A DNA stretch of 57,040 bases from Sandaracinus sp. (lineage in GTDB: Bacteria; Myxococcota_A; Polyangia; Polyangiales; Houyiibacteriaceae): the NCBI GenBank assembly GCA_002699025.1, contig PABA01000186.1, positions 1 through 57,040 of the forward strand, in the 5' to 3' direction. A program made the translations under genes and the position numbers. Below, piece after piece: positions 19,274 through 29,100 of the stretch (position 1 is its first letter; every line of letters starts with the position of its first letter). The notes under the pieces were generated by a model that did not search any database, was not told where the DNA came from, and saw nothing but the letters and a program-made list of their open reading frames with translations.

Positions 19274-20323
19274 TCACTCCGAGAGCGTGCGCAGGTAGGC
19301 GACGATGGCCTCGATCTGCCGATCCGAGAGCCGGTAGGGGGGCATGTTCACGCTCGTGTAGCCCTCCACGACCTGCGCCTGCGGCTGGAGGATCGACTGA
19401 CGCACGTAGTTCTCGTCGGCGACCGCCCGCTCGCCTCCCTCGAAGGCCCGCTCGCTCCCCCAGAGCCCCTGCCAGCTCGGCCCCGGCCCCGAGGAGCCGT
19501 CGACGCTGTGGCAACCGACGCAGCCGTTGCTCTGGTAGAGGTGCTCCCCCCAGCACGCCATCGGGTCCTCCGCGGCCTCGCAGCGCTCCGGCATGATGGG
19601 CTCGAAGCTCGGCATCTCCTCGACCACGTAGAGCTCGGCCAGCATCGTCGAGTGGTTCGTGTTCCGCCCGGCCGAGTCCTGGATGTCCTGGGGCGCGCCG
19701 CAGTACTCGGCGCAGTAGATGGGGAGCGCGCAGCGCCCCTGCCGGCCACAGAACTGGCCCTCCGGGCAGGCGTCGTCGCTCTCGCAGGCGCCGCCCGTGA
19801 CCTGATCCGCCTCGAACCAGAGCGTCGTGTACATGCCGGGGACGACGTCCCGCTTCACGCGGAGGCCCGGCACGAAGAACGAGTGGATCACGTCGCTCGA
19901 GCTCATGATCAGCTTCACGGGCTCCCCCACCGGCACGGTGAGCTCGTTCAGCGGGCCGAGGGCGCCGCCCGGGTGCTCGAACTCCCAGCTCCACTGCATG
20001 GCGCGCACGCGCACCTCGTAGGCCCCCTCGGGCGCGACCGCCCCGTCCACGTAGTGCGCGAAGCCGGCGTGGAAGAGCCAGGCGAGGGGGAAGAGCGGGG
20101 CGACGGTCCAGGCGATCTCGAGGACCGTCGCGTGGCCCGTCGGCTTGCTCTTCCGTCCCGGGCGGCGCCGGTAGCGCCAGAGGAGGACGAGCATCGCGCC
20201 CACGATCCCCACGAAGAGGGCGACCGAGAGCCAGAAGATGCTCCCGTAGAGCTCGTCGACCTCGCGCGCGTAGGCGGAGTAGGCGGGGGGGAGCTGCACC
20301 GTGCCCTGGGGGTCCATGTTCAC
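19274..20323 (-). CDS. coxB: cytochrome c oxidase subunit II with fused cytochrome c domain and unusual CuA-loop insertions
   Basis: This is a 349-residue protein. Two transmembrane helices lie at about 29-49 and 66-86, followed by the periplasmic cupredoxin domain with MQWSWEF and CuA ligands His 147, Cys 204, Glu 206, Cys 208, His 224 and Met 227. It ends in a class I cytochrome c domain with CVGCH (268-272) and probable axial Met 327 in NMPPY. Two insertions are odd: about 25 residues with four Cys (180, 186, 192, 198) just before the CuA loop, and about 14 residues between Cys 208 and His 224, where CGxxH is usual. No subunit I, III or assembly gene is nearby. GTG at 20323 is chosen because AGGA lies seven bases upstream; ATG at 20317 is an alternative. 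Confidence 0.88.
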   Translation of the reverse strand: MNMDPQGTVQLPPAYSAYAREVDELYGSIFWLSVALFVGIVGAMLVLLWRYRRRPGRKSKPTGHATVLEIAWTVAPLFPLAWLFHAGFAHYVDGAVAPEGAYEVRVRAMQWSWEFEHPGGALGPLNELTVPVGEPVKLIMSSSDVIHSFFVPGLRVKRDVVPGMYTTLWFEADQVTGGACESDDACPEGQFCGRQGRCALPIYCAEYCGAPQDIQDSAGRNTNHSTMLAELYVVEEMPSFEPIMPERCEAAEDPMACWGEHLYQSNGCVGCHSVDGSSGPGPSWQGLWGSERAFEGGERAVADENYVRQSILQPQAQVVEGYTSVNMPPYRLSDRQIEAIVAYLRTLSE

Positions 20324-20363
20324 GTGATCGTCCTACGCGTTTTCGAGGCGCGTTCCCAGCACT

Positions 20364-21875
20364 TCAGCGCAGCCGCTCGAAGAGCGAGTCGGTCGCCACC
20401 GGCCGCCCGGCGCCCGGATCCCAGGTCACGGCGTCGCGTCGGCCGCGCGCCGAGTCGTGGAAGAGCCCCGCCCGCGCGCGAGACCCGTTGAGCTCGAAGT
20501 CGCCGAGCTCCGAGAGATTCACCCAGGACGAGCGGCCCGAGCTCGGGTCGAAGAGGCGGACCTCGCGCCGCGCGCCCTCGCCGCGGACGTCCGTGAGCAC
20601 GGTGGCGTGACCGGACCCGCCCTCCCAGCGCACGCCGAGGTAGACGTCCACGCCTCGCTCGAGGAGCGCCGCGATGCGCGCCCGCCCGGCCGGGGTGTCG
20701 GCCTGCTGGGCGACGTAGCCGCGGTTGGTCGACTGGTCGTAGAGCCGGAGGCTCGGCCCCATCTGCGGCGCCCCCCAGCGGCCCTCGGTGAAGCGCGCAT
20801 AGGTCTCGAGGACGCCGGCGTCGCTCGCGTGCGGGCGCTCGCCCCGCTGGCCCATCACGCTGGTCAGCTCCCAGGCCACGACCGGGTCCGCCTCGGCTCG
20901 GATCACCAGCGCGCAGGCCTGGGTGCAGGCCCTCGGGTCGAGCTGGAGGAGCCCCACGCCGCCGTCGACGTCGAGCACGGTCGTGCCGCGGACGAGCGCT
21001 TCCCGGTCCAGGCCGCGGATGGCGTCGGCGAAGGCGGTGACCTCGCTCAGATCGGTCCGGCCGGCGCGGATGTCCTGCCAGCGCGCGGTCACGGCCTCGA
21101 GGAGCAGCGCCCGCTCCGTGTCCGGCGCCTCGGCGCCGACGCGCGCGAGGAGCCCGTCGAGCTCGCCGCGGACGTCCTCCGGGAGGTGGGCGTAGACCTG
21201 CGCCGCGAGCTCGGCGGTCTCCGCGCCGAAGAGGCCTTCGCTGCCGGGGGCGCTGCCCGCCGGCTCGCCGACGCCCCGGAGGAGCGCCCGAGCGACCGGG
21301 TCGGGGAGCTCGGCGCGGACGTCCCCCATCCCCACGTACGCGCGGGAGGCGCGCGCGCGGAGCCGACCGGCGGCGCCGCGGAGCGTCGCGAGATCGTCGG
21401 CCAGCCGCTCGGGGGAGAGCCCGTCGAGGCGCTCGGCCAGATCGCGGCGCGAGCTGGGGTCGAGCGAGGGGAGCTGGCGGCGCAGGGTGGCGGCGCGGCG
21501 GACCGCCCCCTCGTCGCGGGGAGCGAGGTCGCTTCCCATCAGCTGCACCCGCGGATCGGCGAGGTGGGGAGAGCGCGGCGCTCGGGGCTGGATCTCCTGG
21601 GGCGCGTCGTCGGCCTCGTGGGCAGCGCGCTCGTGGTCGATCCAGCTCGCCTCCCGGCGGAGCGCCTCGAGCGTCGCCGCGTCGGGCTCGCCGGTCGTCG
21701 GGAGGCCGTGGCGGCGCTGGGCGTCCTCGAGGTGCGTGGCGAGGGCCTCGGGGGTGAGCCCGCGGGTCGCGTGGGGGGCGACCTGGCGGAGGAGGGCGGT
21801 GGCCTCGTCGTGGGGAGCCGGGCCCGTGGGAGACGTGCTCGGCGGCTGCGGGGCGTGGACGTCGTCGATACGCAT
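20364..21875 (-). CDS. putative peptidoglycan-binding protein with C-terminal Cys-His peptidase-like domain
   Basis: This is a 503-residue protein without a signal peptide. Residues about 25-75 resemble a PG_binding_1 domain (LTPEALATHLEDAQRRHGLP, then TTGEPDAATLEALRR). The middle is helical and charged. The last 170 residues look like a papain/C39-like fold: DPRACTQACALVI could supply the nucleophile Cys, and GSGHATVLTDV followed by LFDPSSGRSSWVNL resembles the His and the DPxxG turn of such peptidases. This is a pattern match, not a firm family assignment. Absence of a signal peptide means it is either cytoplasmic or delivered by a specialised secretion system. Its stop is 40 bp before the oxidase subunit on the same strand. 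Confidence 0.65.
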   Translation of the reverse strand: MRIDDVHAPQPPSTSPTGPAPHDEATALLRQVAPHATRGLTPEALATHLEDAQRRHGLPTTGEPDAATLEALRREASWIDHERAAHEADDAPQEIQPRAPRSPHLADPRVQLMGSDLAPRDEGAVRRAATLRRQLPSLDPSSRRDLAERLDGLSPERLADDLATLRGAAGRLRARASRAYVGMGDVRAELPDPVARALLRGVGEPAGSAPGSEGLFGAETAELAAQVYAHLPEDVRGELDGLLARVGAEAPDTERALLLEAVTARWQDIRAGRTDLSEVTAFADAIRGLDREALVRGTTVLDVDGGVGLLQLDPRACTQACALVIRAEADPVVAWELTSVMGQRGERPHASDAGVLETYARFTEGRWGAPQMGPSLRLYDQSTNRGYVAQQADTPAGRARIAALLERGVDVYLGVRWEGGSGHATVLTDVRGEGARREVRLFDPSSGRSSWVNLSELGDFELNGSRARAGLFHDSARGRRDAVTWDPGAGRPVATDSLFERLR

Positions 21876-22021
21876 GGGCCGGTGCTCGTCCAGCCCCCGC
21901 GCGGGTTGTGTCGCTTTTTTGACCGGGTCGATCCGAGTCCGGTACGCCGGGGGAAGACGCGGCGGGCGAGCCGCGCGGAGGCCGCGGGGCGAACGCGGCC
22001 ATCACGTCTCGGGAGGACGAC

Positions 22022-22732
22022 ATGCGAACGATCGGTCTGCTGCTTCTGGCGGCGGGGATGGGGTGCTCCACCTCGGCCTCGACCGCGACCACGGCCTCTG
22101 CGCCGACCCCCTCGACCCAGGGCGAGGAGCTCGCGCTCACGGCCCCGACGCCGGGGCATCTCGAGACCCGCGAGGCGCCCGACGCCGCGCTGCCCGAGTT
22201 CGACGCCGAGCAGCTCGCGTCCCTCCCGGAGGCGCCCTGGTCCGAGGCGCCCCTCGCCGTGACCCAGGCCCCGGCCGATCTGCTCGCCGCTTGGGCGCGC
22301 GCCGAGAACCGCGACTGGTGCGCCCCGATCGCGCCCGCCGCGCTCCGCGAGGTCGCGGCCCGCGCGCATCGGCTCGACGGCGGCTGGAGCGTGGAGTTCG
22401 ACCAGGCCGGCATGCCGGGTGTCGACGAGGAGGGCGAGCTCTGCGCCGAGTGCGGCCGAGGCACCTTCGGGATCGCCGGCACGGCCATGGGCGTCGACGA
22501 CATGATGGACACGCCCGCGCCGAGCTTCGCGGACGGGAGCGCGGCGGACGTGGCGCCGGTCGAGGGGGGCGTCGCCGCGGCGACGATCGCCATCCGCGGC
22601 CAGGGCTGCGTCTACCAGGTCTGGTCCTTCCTCGGGGAGGAGCACCTCGAGTCGCTCGTCGGGCAGCTCCGCTTCGTCGCCGTGCAGCCGCGCGGGGACG
22701 CGCAGGTGGCCGGCCTCGACCTGCCCTTCTGA
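22022..22732 (+). CDS. putative lipoprotein of unknown function
   Basis: This is a 236-residue protein starting MRTIGLLLLAAGMGCS, a short signal with a possible lipobox (GMGC is imperfect), followed by a Ser/Thr/Ala-rich linker. The mature part has a CAECGRG segment and ends with a conserved-looking GQGCVYQVWSFLGEEHLESL stretch. I recognise no family. GGAGGAC stands seven bases before the ATG. It is divergent from the peptidase-like gene (146 bp between starts). Confidence 0.75.
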   Translation: MRTIGLLLLAAGMGCSTSASTATTASAPTPSTQGEELALTAPTPGHLETREAPDAALPEFDAEQLASLPEAPWSEAPLAVTQAPADLLAAWARAENRDWCAPIAPAALREVAARAHRLDGGWSVEFDQAGMPGVDEEGELCAECGRGTFGIAGTAMGVDDMMDTPAPSFADGSAADVAPVEGGVAAATIAIRGQGCVYQVWSFLGEEHLESLVGQLRFVAVQPRGDAQVAGLDLPF

Positions 22733-22841
22733 GCGGAGCGAGAGCTTCACGAGCGCGAAGGCGCGTCGCTCCGGCGGCGCGCCTTCGACGCGTTCGGAGC
22801 ACCGACGGCTCGGCGCTTCGTCCGCTCCCAGCCGGCTCCTG

Positions 22842-23000
22842 CGCCAGGTCGTTCGCCCGCTCGCCAGGTCGTTCTCCGATCGCCAGGTCGTTCGCCGCTC
22901 GCCAGCTCGTCCGCCGCTCGTCAGCTCGTTCGCCCGCTCGCCAGCTCGTCCGCCGCTCGCCAGGTCGTTCGCCGCTCGCCAGCTCGCCAGCTCGCTCGCC
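22842..23000. repeat. 19-20-bp tandem repeat, about eight copies
   Basis: Imperfect units of the form CGCCAGGTCGTTCGCCGCT follow each other, with G/C variation in CAGGTCG/CAGCTCG and TTCG/TCCG and an occasional extra C. The array degrades at both ends. It shows no similarity to the other arrays beyond composition. Confidence 0.88.
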
Positions 23001-23097
23001 GGGGCTCCTTCGGCTCGGCTCGCGCGCCTCCCGTCGAGGGTCCCCGGTCGCGCGCCGCCACGCCGGCGAGCGAAGACAGCGCGCCCTTGCGTTCTCC

Positions 23098-23134
23098 CTA
23101 CCGAGTGGTAGAAGTGTGCCTACCGATTGGTAGG
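23098..23134. promoter_or_regulatory. tandem palindromic operators for the TetR/acyl-CoA dehydrogenase operon
   Basis: Two inverted repeats share the same half-site: CTACCGAGTGGTAG (23098-23111) and CCTACCGATTGGTAGG (23119-23134), consensus CTACC-GAKT-GGTAG. Their centres are 22 bp apart, about two helical turns. They lie 59-95 bp before the TetR start at 23193. Position and symmetry fit autorepression by that protein, also controlling the acyl-CoA dehydrogenase behind it. Confidence 0.85.
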
Positions 23135-23192
23135 TGCGCGACCGTTCGAGCAAAGCAGAACGCCGCGCAGGGCTCCACCGGGTCGAGACACG

Positions 23193-23909
23193 ATGCCCAA
23201 GACCACCCGAGGCCGAGCAGCGGAGGACCCGGCGACCCCGGACGCCGAACGGCCCACGGACGCGCGCGCCGCCATCCTCGACGCCGCCACGCGCCTCTTC
23301 GCCGCCCACGGCTTCGACGGCACCTCGCTCCAGGCCATCGCCAGCGAGGTCGGCATCCGCAAGCCGAGCCTCCTCTACCACTTCCCGAGCAAGGCGGCGC
23401 TCCGCGAGGCCGTCCTCGAGGCCCTCCTCACGCGCTGGAACGCCCTCCTCCCGGAGCTCCTCCTCGCCGCCGCCAAGGCGCGCCGCTTCGACGCCGTCAT
23501 GGAGGCGCTCACGAGCTTCTTCCTCGAGGACCCGGACCGCGCCCGCCTGCTCCTCCGCGAGGCCCTCGACCGCCCCGACGCGCTCCGCGCGCTCCTCGCC
23601 GAGTACGTCCGCCCCTGGGTCGCCGTCGTGCGCGACCAGCTCGAGGCGGCGCGCGCGGACGGCTTCGTCCACGCGGACGCGGACGTCGAGGCCTACGCCG
23701 TCCAGATCATCCACCTCGTCGTCGGGGGCGTCGCCGTCATGGACACCATGACCGCCGTCCTCGGCCCCGGCGAGGTGCCCCCCGAACGACGATTGACCCG
23801 CGAGCTGCTCCGCTTCGCCCGCGCCGGCCTCTTCGCCCGCCCCCTCCCCGGGGCCGGCGACCGGAAGGCGCCCGCGGACGGCGCTCGCGCCGAAGCCCCC
23901 GAGGACTGA
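23193..23909 (+). CDS. TetR family transcriptional regulator
   Basis: This is a 238-residue protein. The N-terminal TetR HTH runs about 28-75: AILDAATRLFAAHGFDGTSL, QAIASEVGIRKPSLLYHFPSK. The rest is the helical ligand-binding and dimer domain. A short acidic/Pro N-terminal extension and a C-terminal tail flank it. Its stop is one base before the ATG of the acyl-CoA dehydrogenase, so the two form an operon and the natural ligand is probably an acyl-CoA or fatty acid. Two matching palindromes upstream are the likely operators. ATG at 23193 is chosen; an earlier in-frame start at 23127 would lie within the second operator. Confidence 0.93.
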   Translation: MPKTTRGRAAEDPATPDAERPTDARAAILDAATRLFAAHGFDGTSLQAIASEVGIRKPSLLYHFPSKAALREAVLEALLTRWNALLPELLLAAAKARRFDAVMEALTSFFLEDPDRARLLLREALDRPDALRALLAEYVRPWVAVVRDQLEAARADGFVHADADVEAYAVQIIHLVVGGVAVMDTMTAVLGPGEVPPERRLTRELLRFARAGLFARPLPGAGDRKAPADGARAEAPED

Positions 23910-23910
23910 C

Positions 23911-25839
23911 ATGGCCAACTTCTACAAGGACAACGACGACCTCCGCTGGTACGTCGAGAAGGGCATCGACTGGGACCGGCTCATCGAGCTGACCGAGCGC
24001 CGCTTCGTCGACGAGGACGGCCCCGCGGACGTGGCGGAGGCGAAGGCCTTCTACGAGGACATCCTCACGATGGTCGGCGAGTTCGTCGCCACGGAGATCG
24101 CGCCGCACGCCGCGGAGATCGACGAGGAGGGCGTCCGCCTCGAGGAGGGCGAGGTCGTCTTCCCGCCGCGGCTCCAGCGCATCTTCGATCAGATCCGCGA
24201 CCTCGAGCTCCACGGGCTGACGGTCCCGCGCGAGCTCGGCGGCATGAACGCGCCCATGCTCGTCTACTTCCTCAACAGCGAGGTGATGGGCCGCGCCGAC
24301 GTCTCCGTGATGGCCCACCACGGCTTCCACGGTGGCATCGCCATGGCCATGCTCATCTTCTCCATCCGCGAGGGGACGACGACCATCGATCGGGAGACCG
24401 GGCGCATCCTCGAGACGCGCTTCGGCGACGCCATCCGGGAGATCGTCCGCGGTGAGGCCTGGGGCTGCATGGACATCACCGAGCCGGACGCGGGCTCGGA
24501 CATGGCGGCGCTCCGCGCGAAGGGCGAGCAGGACGAGGACGGGAACTGGTTCGTCACCGGCGAGAAGATCTTCATCACCAGCGGGCACGGGAAGTACCAC
24601 TTCGTCATCGCGCGCACGGAGGAGGCCGGCGACCCGGACGACCCCATGGCCGGGCTCGCGGGGCTGAGCTTCTTCCTCGTGCCGACCTACGCGGACCGGC
24701 CGGACGGTACGCGGGAGCGCGTCGTCGAGATCAGCCGCCTCGAAGAGAAGATGGGGCACCACGGCTCGGCGACCTGCGGCCTCGTCTTCGAGCGGGCGCC
24801 GGCGATGCTCGTGGGCGAGCGGGGCGAGGGCTTCAAGTACATGCTCACGCTCATGAACAACGCGCGCGTGGGCGTCGGCTTCGAGTGCCTCGGGCTCTGC
24901 GAGGCCTCGCTCCGGAAGGCGCGCGAGTACGCGGCGGAGCGCGGCTCGATGGGGAAGAGCATCGACCGGCACGAGATGATCGCGGACATGCTCGACGAGA
25001 TGGAGGCGGACGTGGTCGCCATCCGCGCCATGGCCGTCGCCGCGGCCGTCCACGAGGAGCTCGCGCAGAAGCTCCAGCTCGCCCTCGACCACTACGGGGC
25101 GATGAGCGACGAGGAGCGGCGCGAGGCGAAGCGCGAGCTCGCCCGCCACAAGCGCGAGGCGCGCCGCATCACGCCGCTCCTGAAGTACTTCGGCGCGGAG
25201 AAGGCCGTGGAGCTGAGCCGCCGCTGCATCCAGATCCACGGCGGCAACGGCTACATCAACGAGTACGGCGCCGAGAAGCTGATGCGCGACGCGATGGTCA
25301 TGCCCATCTACGAGGGCACCTCGCAGATCCAGTCGCTCATGGCCATGAAGGACGCGCTCGGGCTCATCCTGAAGGATCCGCGGCGCTTCGTGCGGAAGGC
25401 GGCGCAGGCCCAGTGGCGGGCGCTCTCCGCGCGGGACCCGCTCGAGCGGCGCGTCGCGAAGCTCCAGGGGCTCTCCTACGGCGTGCAGCGGCAGCTCGTC
25501 TTGCGGACGGCGGGCGACAAGGCGCGCGGCCTCCAGGGCAAGCCGATCACGGACTGGCCGGACGCCTTCCTGAAGAACTGGAACCCGAAGCGGGACTTCG
25601 CCTTCGCCATGCTCCACGCGGAGCGGCTGACGAAGATCCTCACGGACGTCGTGGTCGCCGAGCTCCTCCTCGAGCAGGCGGAGAAGGATCCGGCGCGCCG
25701 GCCGCTCCTCGAGCGACACCTCGAGCGCGCGGAGCTCCGCTGCGAGGGGCTCCAGCGCGAGATCGGGCAGGCCGGCGAGCGACTCCTCGCGAAGCTCGGC
25801 CGGCTCGGTCCGGGGCGCGTCGCCGACGCGGCGGAGTGA
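23911..25839 (+). CDS. acyl-CoA dehydrogenase
   Basis: This is a 642-residue FAD enzyme that introduces the alpha-beta double bond in acyl-CoA. The ACAD signature MDITEPDAGSDMAALR, FVTGEKIFITSGHG, the QIHGGNGYINEYGAEKLMRD helix and IYEGTSQIQ, with catalytic Glu 468, are all present. About 140 residues beyond the usual catalytic domain form a C-terminal helical extension, as in long ACADs. It is regulated with the TetR gene one base upstream, probably in response to fatty acids. The 270-bp convergent gap downstream shows no gene, only GC-rich irregular sequence. Confidence 0.93.
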   Translation: MANFYKDNDDLRWYVEKGIDWDRLIELTERRFVDEDGPADVAEAKAFYEDILTMVGEFVATEIAPHAAEIDEEGVRLEEGEVVFPPRLQRIFDQIRDLELHGLTVPRELGGMNAPMLVYFLNSEVMGRADVSVMAHHGFHGGIAMAMLIFSIREGTTTIDRETGRILETRFGDAIREIVRGEAWGCMDITEPDAGSDMAALRAKGEQDEDGNWFVTGEKIFITSGHGKYHFVIARTEEAGDPDDPMAGLAGLSFFLVPTYADRPDGTRERVVEISRLEEKMGHHGSATCGLVFERAPAMLVGERGEGFKYMLTLMNNARVGVGFECLGLCEASLRKAREYAAERGSMGKSIDRHEMIADMLDEMEADVVAIRAMAVAAAVHEELAQKLQLALDHYGAMSDEERREAKRELARHKREARRITPLLKYFGAEKAVELSRRCIQIHGGNGYINEYGAEKLMRDAMVMPIYEGTSQIQSLMAMKDALGLILKDPRRFVRKAAQAQWRALSARDPLERRVAKLQGLSYGVQRQLVLRTAGDKARGLQGKPITDWPDAFLKNWNPKRDFAFAMLHAERLTKILTDVVVAELLLEQAEKDPARRPLLERHLERAELRCEGLQREIGQAGERLLAKLGRLGPGRVADAAE

Positions 25840-26110
25840 GTTCGACGGCGCGCGGCTCCTCGCCGGGCCGCGCGCCGACCTCTCGGTCGCATCCGCGGCC
25901 GCAGCGACGTCGTGTCGGTCACGCACGCGTGCATCGGCGGCCGTCGTTCGCTTCGGTCGCGTCCGCGCGCGCCGCCGCCTGTCGGTCGCGCCGCGCCCGT
26001 CGGTCGTCTGCGGTCCGCCGCGTCCGCGCGCAGCGCCGCCCGTCGGTTGCCTGGGTCGCGTCCGCCCACATCCGCCTCGGTTCACGGCGGAGGCGTCCGC
26101 GTCGCCGTGC

Positions 26111-29100
26111 TCAGCGCTCTCCGGCGGGGAGGCGCGGCGCGTCGCCGGCGGGGAGCGCGGCCTCGCGGAAGCCGGGCATGAAGAGCCGGAGCGTGGCCTC
26201 GAGGTCGCGGACGCGCTGCGCCTCGAAAAAGCGCGTCGCGGAGCGCTCCTGGCTCGCCGAGCCGAAGCCGAGCTGCACGAGGCGGAGGCGCGCCGCCTCG
26301 GCGACCAGCTCGTGGCCGTGGAGCTCGGCCCGCACGGCGCACTCTTCGAGCGCGGCCCGGCTCCCCGCGAGGTCGCCGAGCCGATGGCGGGCGCCGGCGA
26401 GGAGCGCCTGGCCGAAGATGCGCGCGTAGGAGAGCGGGCGCCGGAGGAGGTTCTTGGCGAGCTTGAGCGCCCGCTTGGCCTCGCCGGGCACCCCCGCGTC
26501 GGCCCGCGCGAGGTGCAGGCGCCCGAGCAGCCAGACGAGCTCGGCGCCCCACGTCACCACGAGCCCGAACTGCGTGCGCCGATAGCGCCGCATCACGGCG
26601 ACGTGCTCGGCGAGCTCGGCGGCGGAGCGGTCGTCGTAGAGCGCCTCCTCCGCCTCCGCGCGGGCGAGGTACCAGCCGTTCGCGCCGGTGCGCACGAGGG
26701 GGCTCTCGAGGTCGAGCTGCTCGAGGTCGCGCCGGGAGGCTTCGAGGCCGTCCTGGAGGAGGATCGGCAGGCCGAAGGCGACCGTGCTCAGCGTCCAGAG
26801 GTAGCGGTTGCCGCGCCAGGCCGCGTCCCGCCGGGCCCGGTCCAGCTCGCTGCGGAGCTCGCTCAGCTGCCCCATGTAGCGCAGGCAGCCCATCGCGAAG
26901 ACCGAGACCTGGCTGATGTTGGCGACGTGCGCCACGGGCACGGACGACCAGAGCTCGAGGCCGCGGCGGAACTCGGTCAGGGCGCGCTCGAAGTGCCCGG
27001 TGAAGTAGTGGCGAAGGCCGTTCCCCACGGTGAGCCAGGCCTGATGGTCCGGGTTGGGGCTCGTGCCGAAGACGGGCGTGGCCAGGCGGACCGCATGCTG
27101 CGCCTGCTCCACGTTGCTCGCGTTGAAGGTGAGGCAGACGCCCGCTTCGCGGGAGAGGCAGAGGGCGAGGGTCTCGGTGTCGTCCTCGCGGAGGGCGTCG
27201 ACGAGCGTCCGCGCGTGGAGCTCGTTGGCGAGGATCGGGTCGAGGATCGGGAGGTGCACGAAGGCCGCCGTGTAGAGCCGGTAGATGGGCGACTCGGTGG
27301 CCTTCATGGAGTCGGTGAGCTCGGCGTCGAGCCGCTCCGGGAGGCCCCGAAGGCGGATCTGCAGGCGGCGGCGGAGCAGGGAGAAGAGGGCGCCGAGCTT
27401 CGTCCGCGGGAGGCGCACGCCGACGGCGACGCAGAGGCTGCGGAGCAGCTCCATGGCCTGCTCGGTGTGCCCGCTCATGGCGAGCTGCTCGAGGGCGCGC
27501 GTGCGCAGCGTCAGCGCCTCGTCCGGGTCGGTCGTGTCGGCGGCGTCGGCCGCCTCGAGGAAGCCCTTCGCCGCCTCGAGCGCGCCCTGGCCGGCGTTGG
27601 CGAGCGCGTCGGAGAGGGCCAGCCGGAGCCGGAGCTGCTCCGAGGGCGTGTGGCGTCCGAGGGCGAGGGCCATGCGGTAGAGCTCGCTCGCCCGGTCGAA
27701 GGCCAGCGAGCGCGTGGCTCGCTCCGCCGCGGCCTCGGCGGCTCGGGCGGCGCGCTCCCGATGGCCGGCCTCGGCGAGGTGCCGGACCACGTCCCGGTCG
27801 TCCTCGCTCTCGGCCGCGCCCTCGCCCAGGGCCGCGGCCAGGGCGGCGTGGTGCCGCGCGCGCTCGTCGGGCTCGAGGGCGTCGATGACCGCCTCGCGGA
27901 TCCGATCGTGGAAGGGCTCGAGGCGCGCGGCGTCCGTCGGCCCGCTCCGCACGAGCTGCTCTCCCTCGAGCTCGGAGAGGAGCTCGCTGACGCGGCCCGT
28001 CTCGAGGCCCGTCGCGGCGCCGAGCGTGCGAAGCGCCAGGGGCACGCCGGAGACGCAGATCACCTCGAGGAGCCGCCGGGCCGAGGGCTCGAGGCGCGCG
28101 ACGCGCGTCCGGATCACGTCGTCGAGGCGGAGCGAGCCCGGCCTCTCGCTCTTCGACGCGCGCCGGATGAGCTGCTGCAGGAACATCGGGTGGCCGCCGC
28201 TCTCCTCGACCACGCCGGCGAGCTCCCCCTCGGCGACCTCCTGGCCGTAGCGGACGCCGAGCTCGCGGGCGAGGGCGAGCGTCTCACTGCTCGCGAGGGG
28301 CTCGAGGGGGAGGGCGCGGGCGTGCACGCCGGGCGGGGTCTCGTCCCGGCTCGGACGCTCCGTGGTCACGAGGAGGAGCGGCGGGGCGTCGTGGACGGCG
28401 AGGAGGTCTTCGAGGAGGAGCCGGCTGTCGCGGTCGGCCCAGTGGAAGTCGTCGATCCAGACGACGACGGGACCCTCGCGGCCGAGGTTGCGGAGGAGCT
28501 CCCGGAGCGCGTCGAAGGCGCGCCGACGAAGCCGCTCCGGGTTCTCGACCTTCTCGCTCGGCGGCACCAGGTCGGCGATGGCGGGCACGCGCTGGAGCAC
28601 CGGGAAGACGCGGGCGAGGTCGTGGACGTTCTTCGGGAGGAGCCAGGCGGCGTGGGCGGGGCTGGTGAGGCCTTCGATGCGCCGGAGCTGGCGGCTGATC
28701 GCGTCGACGACGCCGTCCCAGGCCTTGTAGGGCACCAGCTCGTGGGCGTAGCAGCGGCCCTCGAGGAGGACGAGCTCGGGGACGGCTTCGGCCAGCTCGT
28801 CCAGGAAGCGGCGCACGAGGGCGGTCTTCCCGACGCCCGACTCGCCGAGGACCCGGGCCATGACCGGCTTGCCGCGGCGGCCGTCGTCGAAGGCGCGGCG
28901 CAGCGCGTGGATCTCCCGGTCGCGGCCGACGAAGGGGCTGTCGTCGACCGGGAGGGTGACGCTGGCGGAGCGGAGCTTCTGTCCCTGGGCGCTCGCGATC
29001 TCGCGGAGGAGCTCGGCGCCCCCGCGCTCGGCGGGGTCGCGGCGCAGCAGGCCCACGCACGCCCGTTCGAGGTCGGGCGCGATGCCGACGGTGAGCTCGG

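Larger units (their letters stand above)
22733..23192. other. intergenic region with tandem array and two operators
   Basis: This gap of 460 bp between two plus-strand genes carries no credible gene. It holds a 19-20-bp tandem array at 22842-23000 and a pair of palindromic operators at 23098-23134, just before the TetR gene. Confidence 0.75.
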
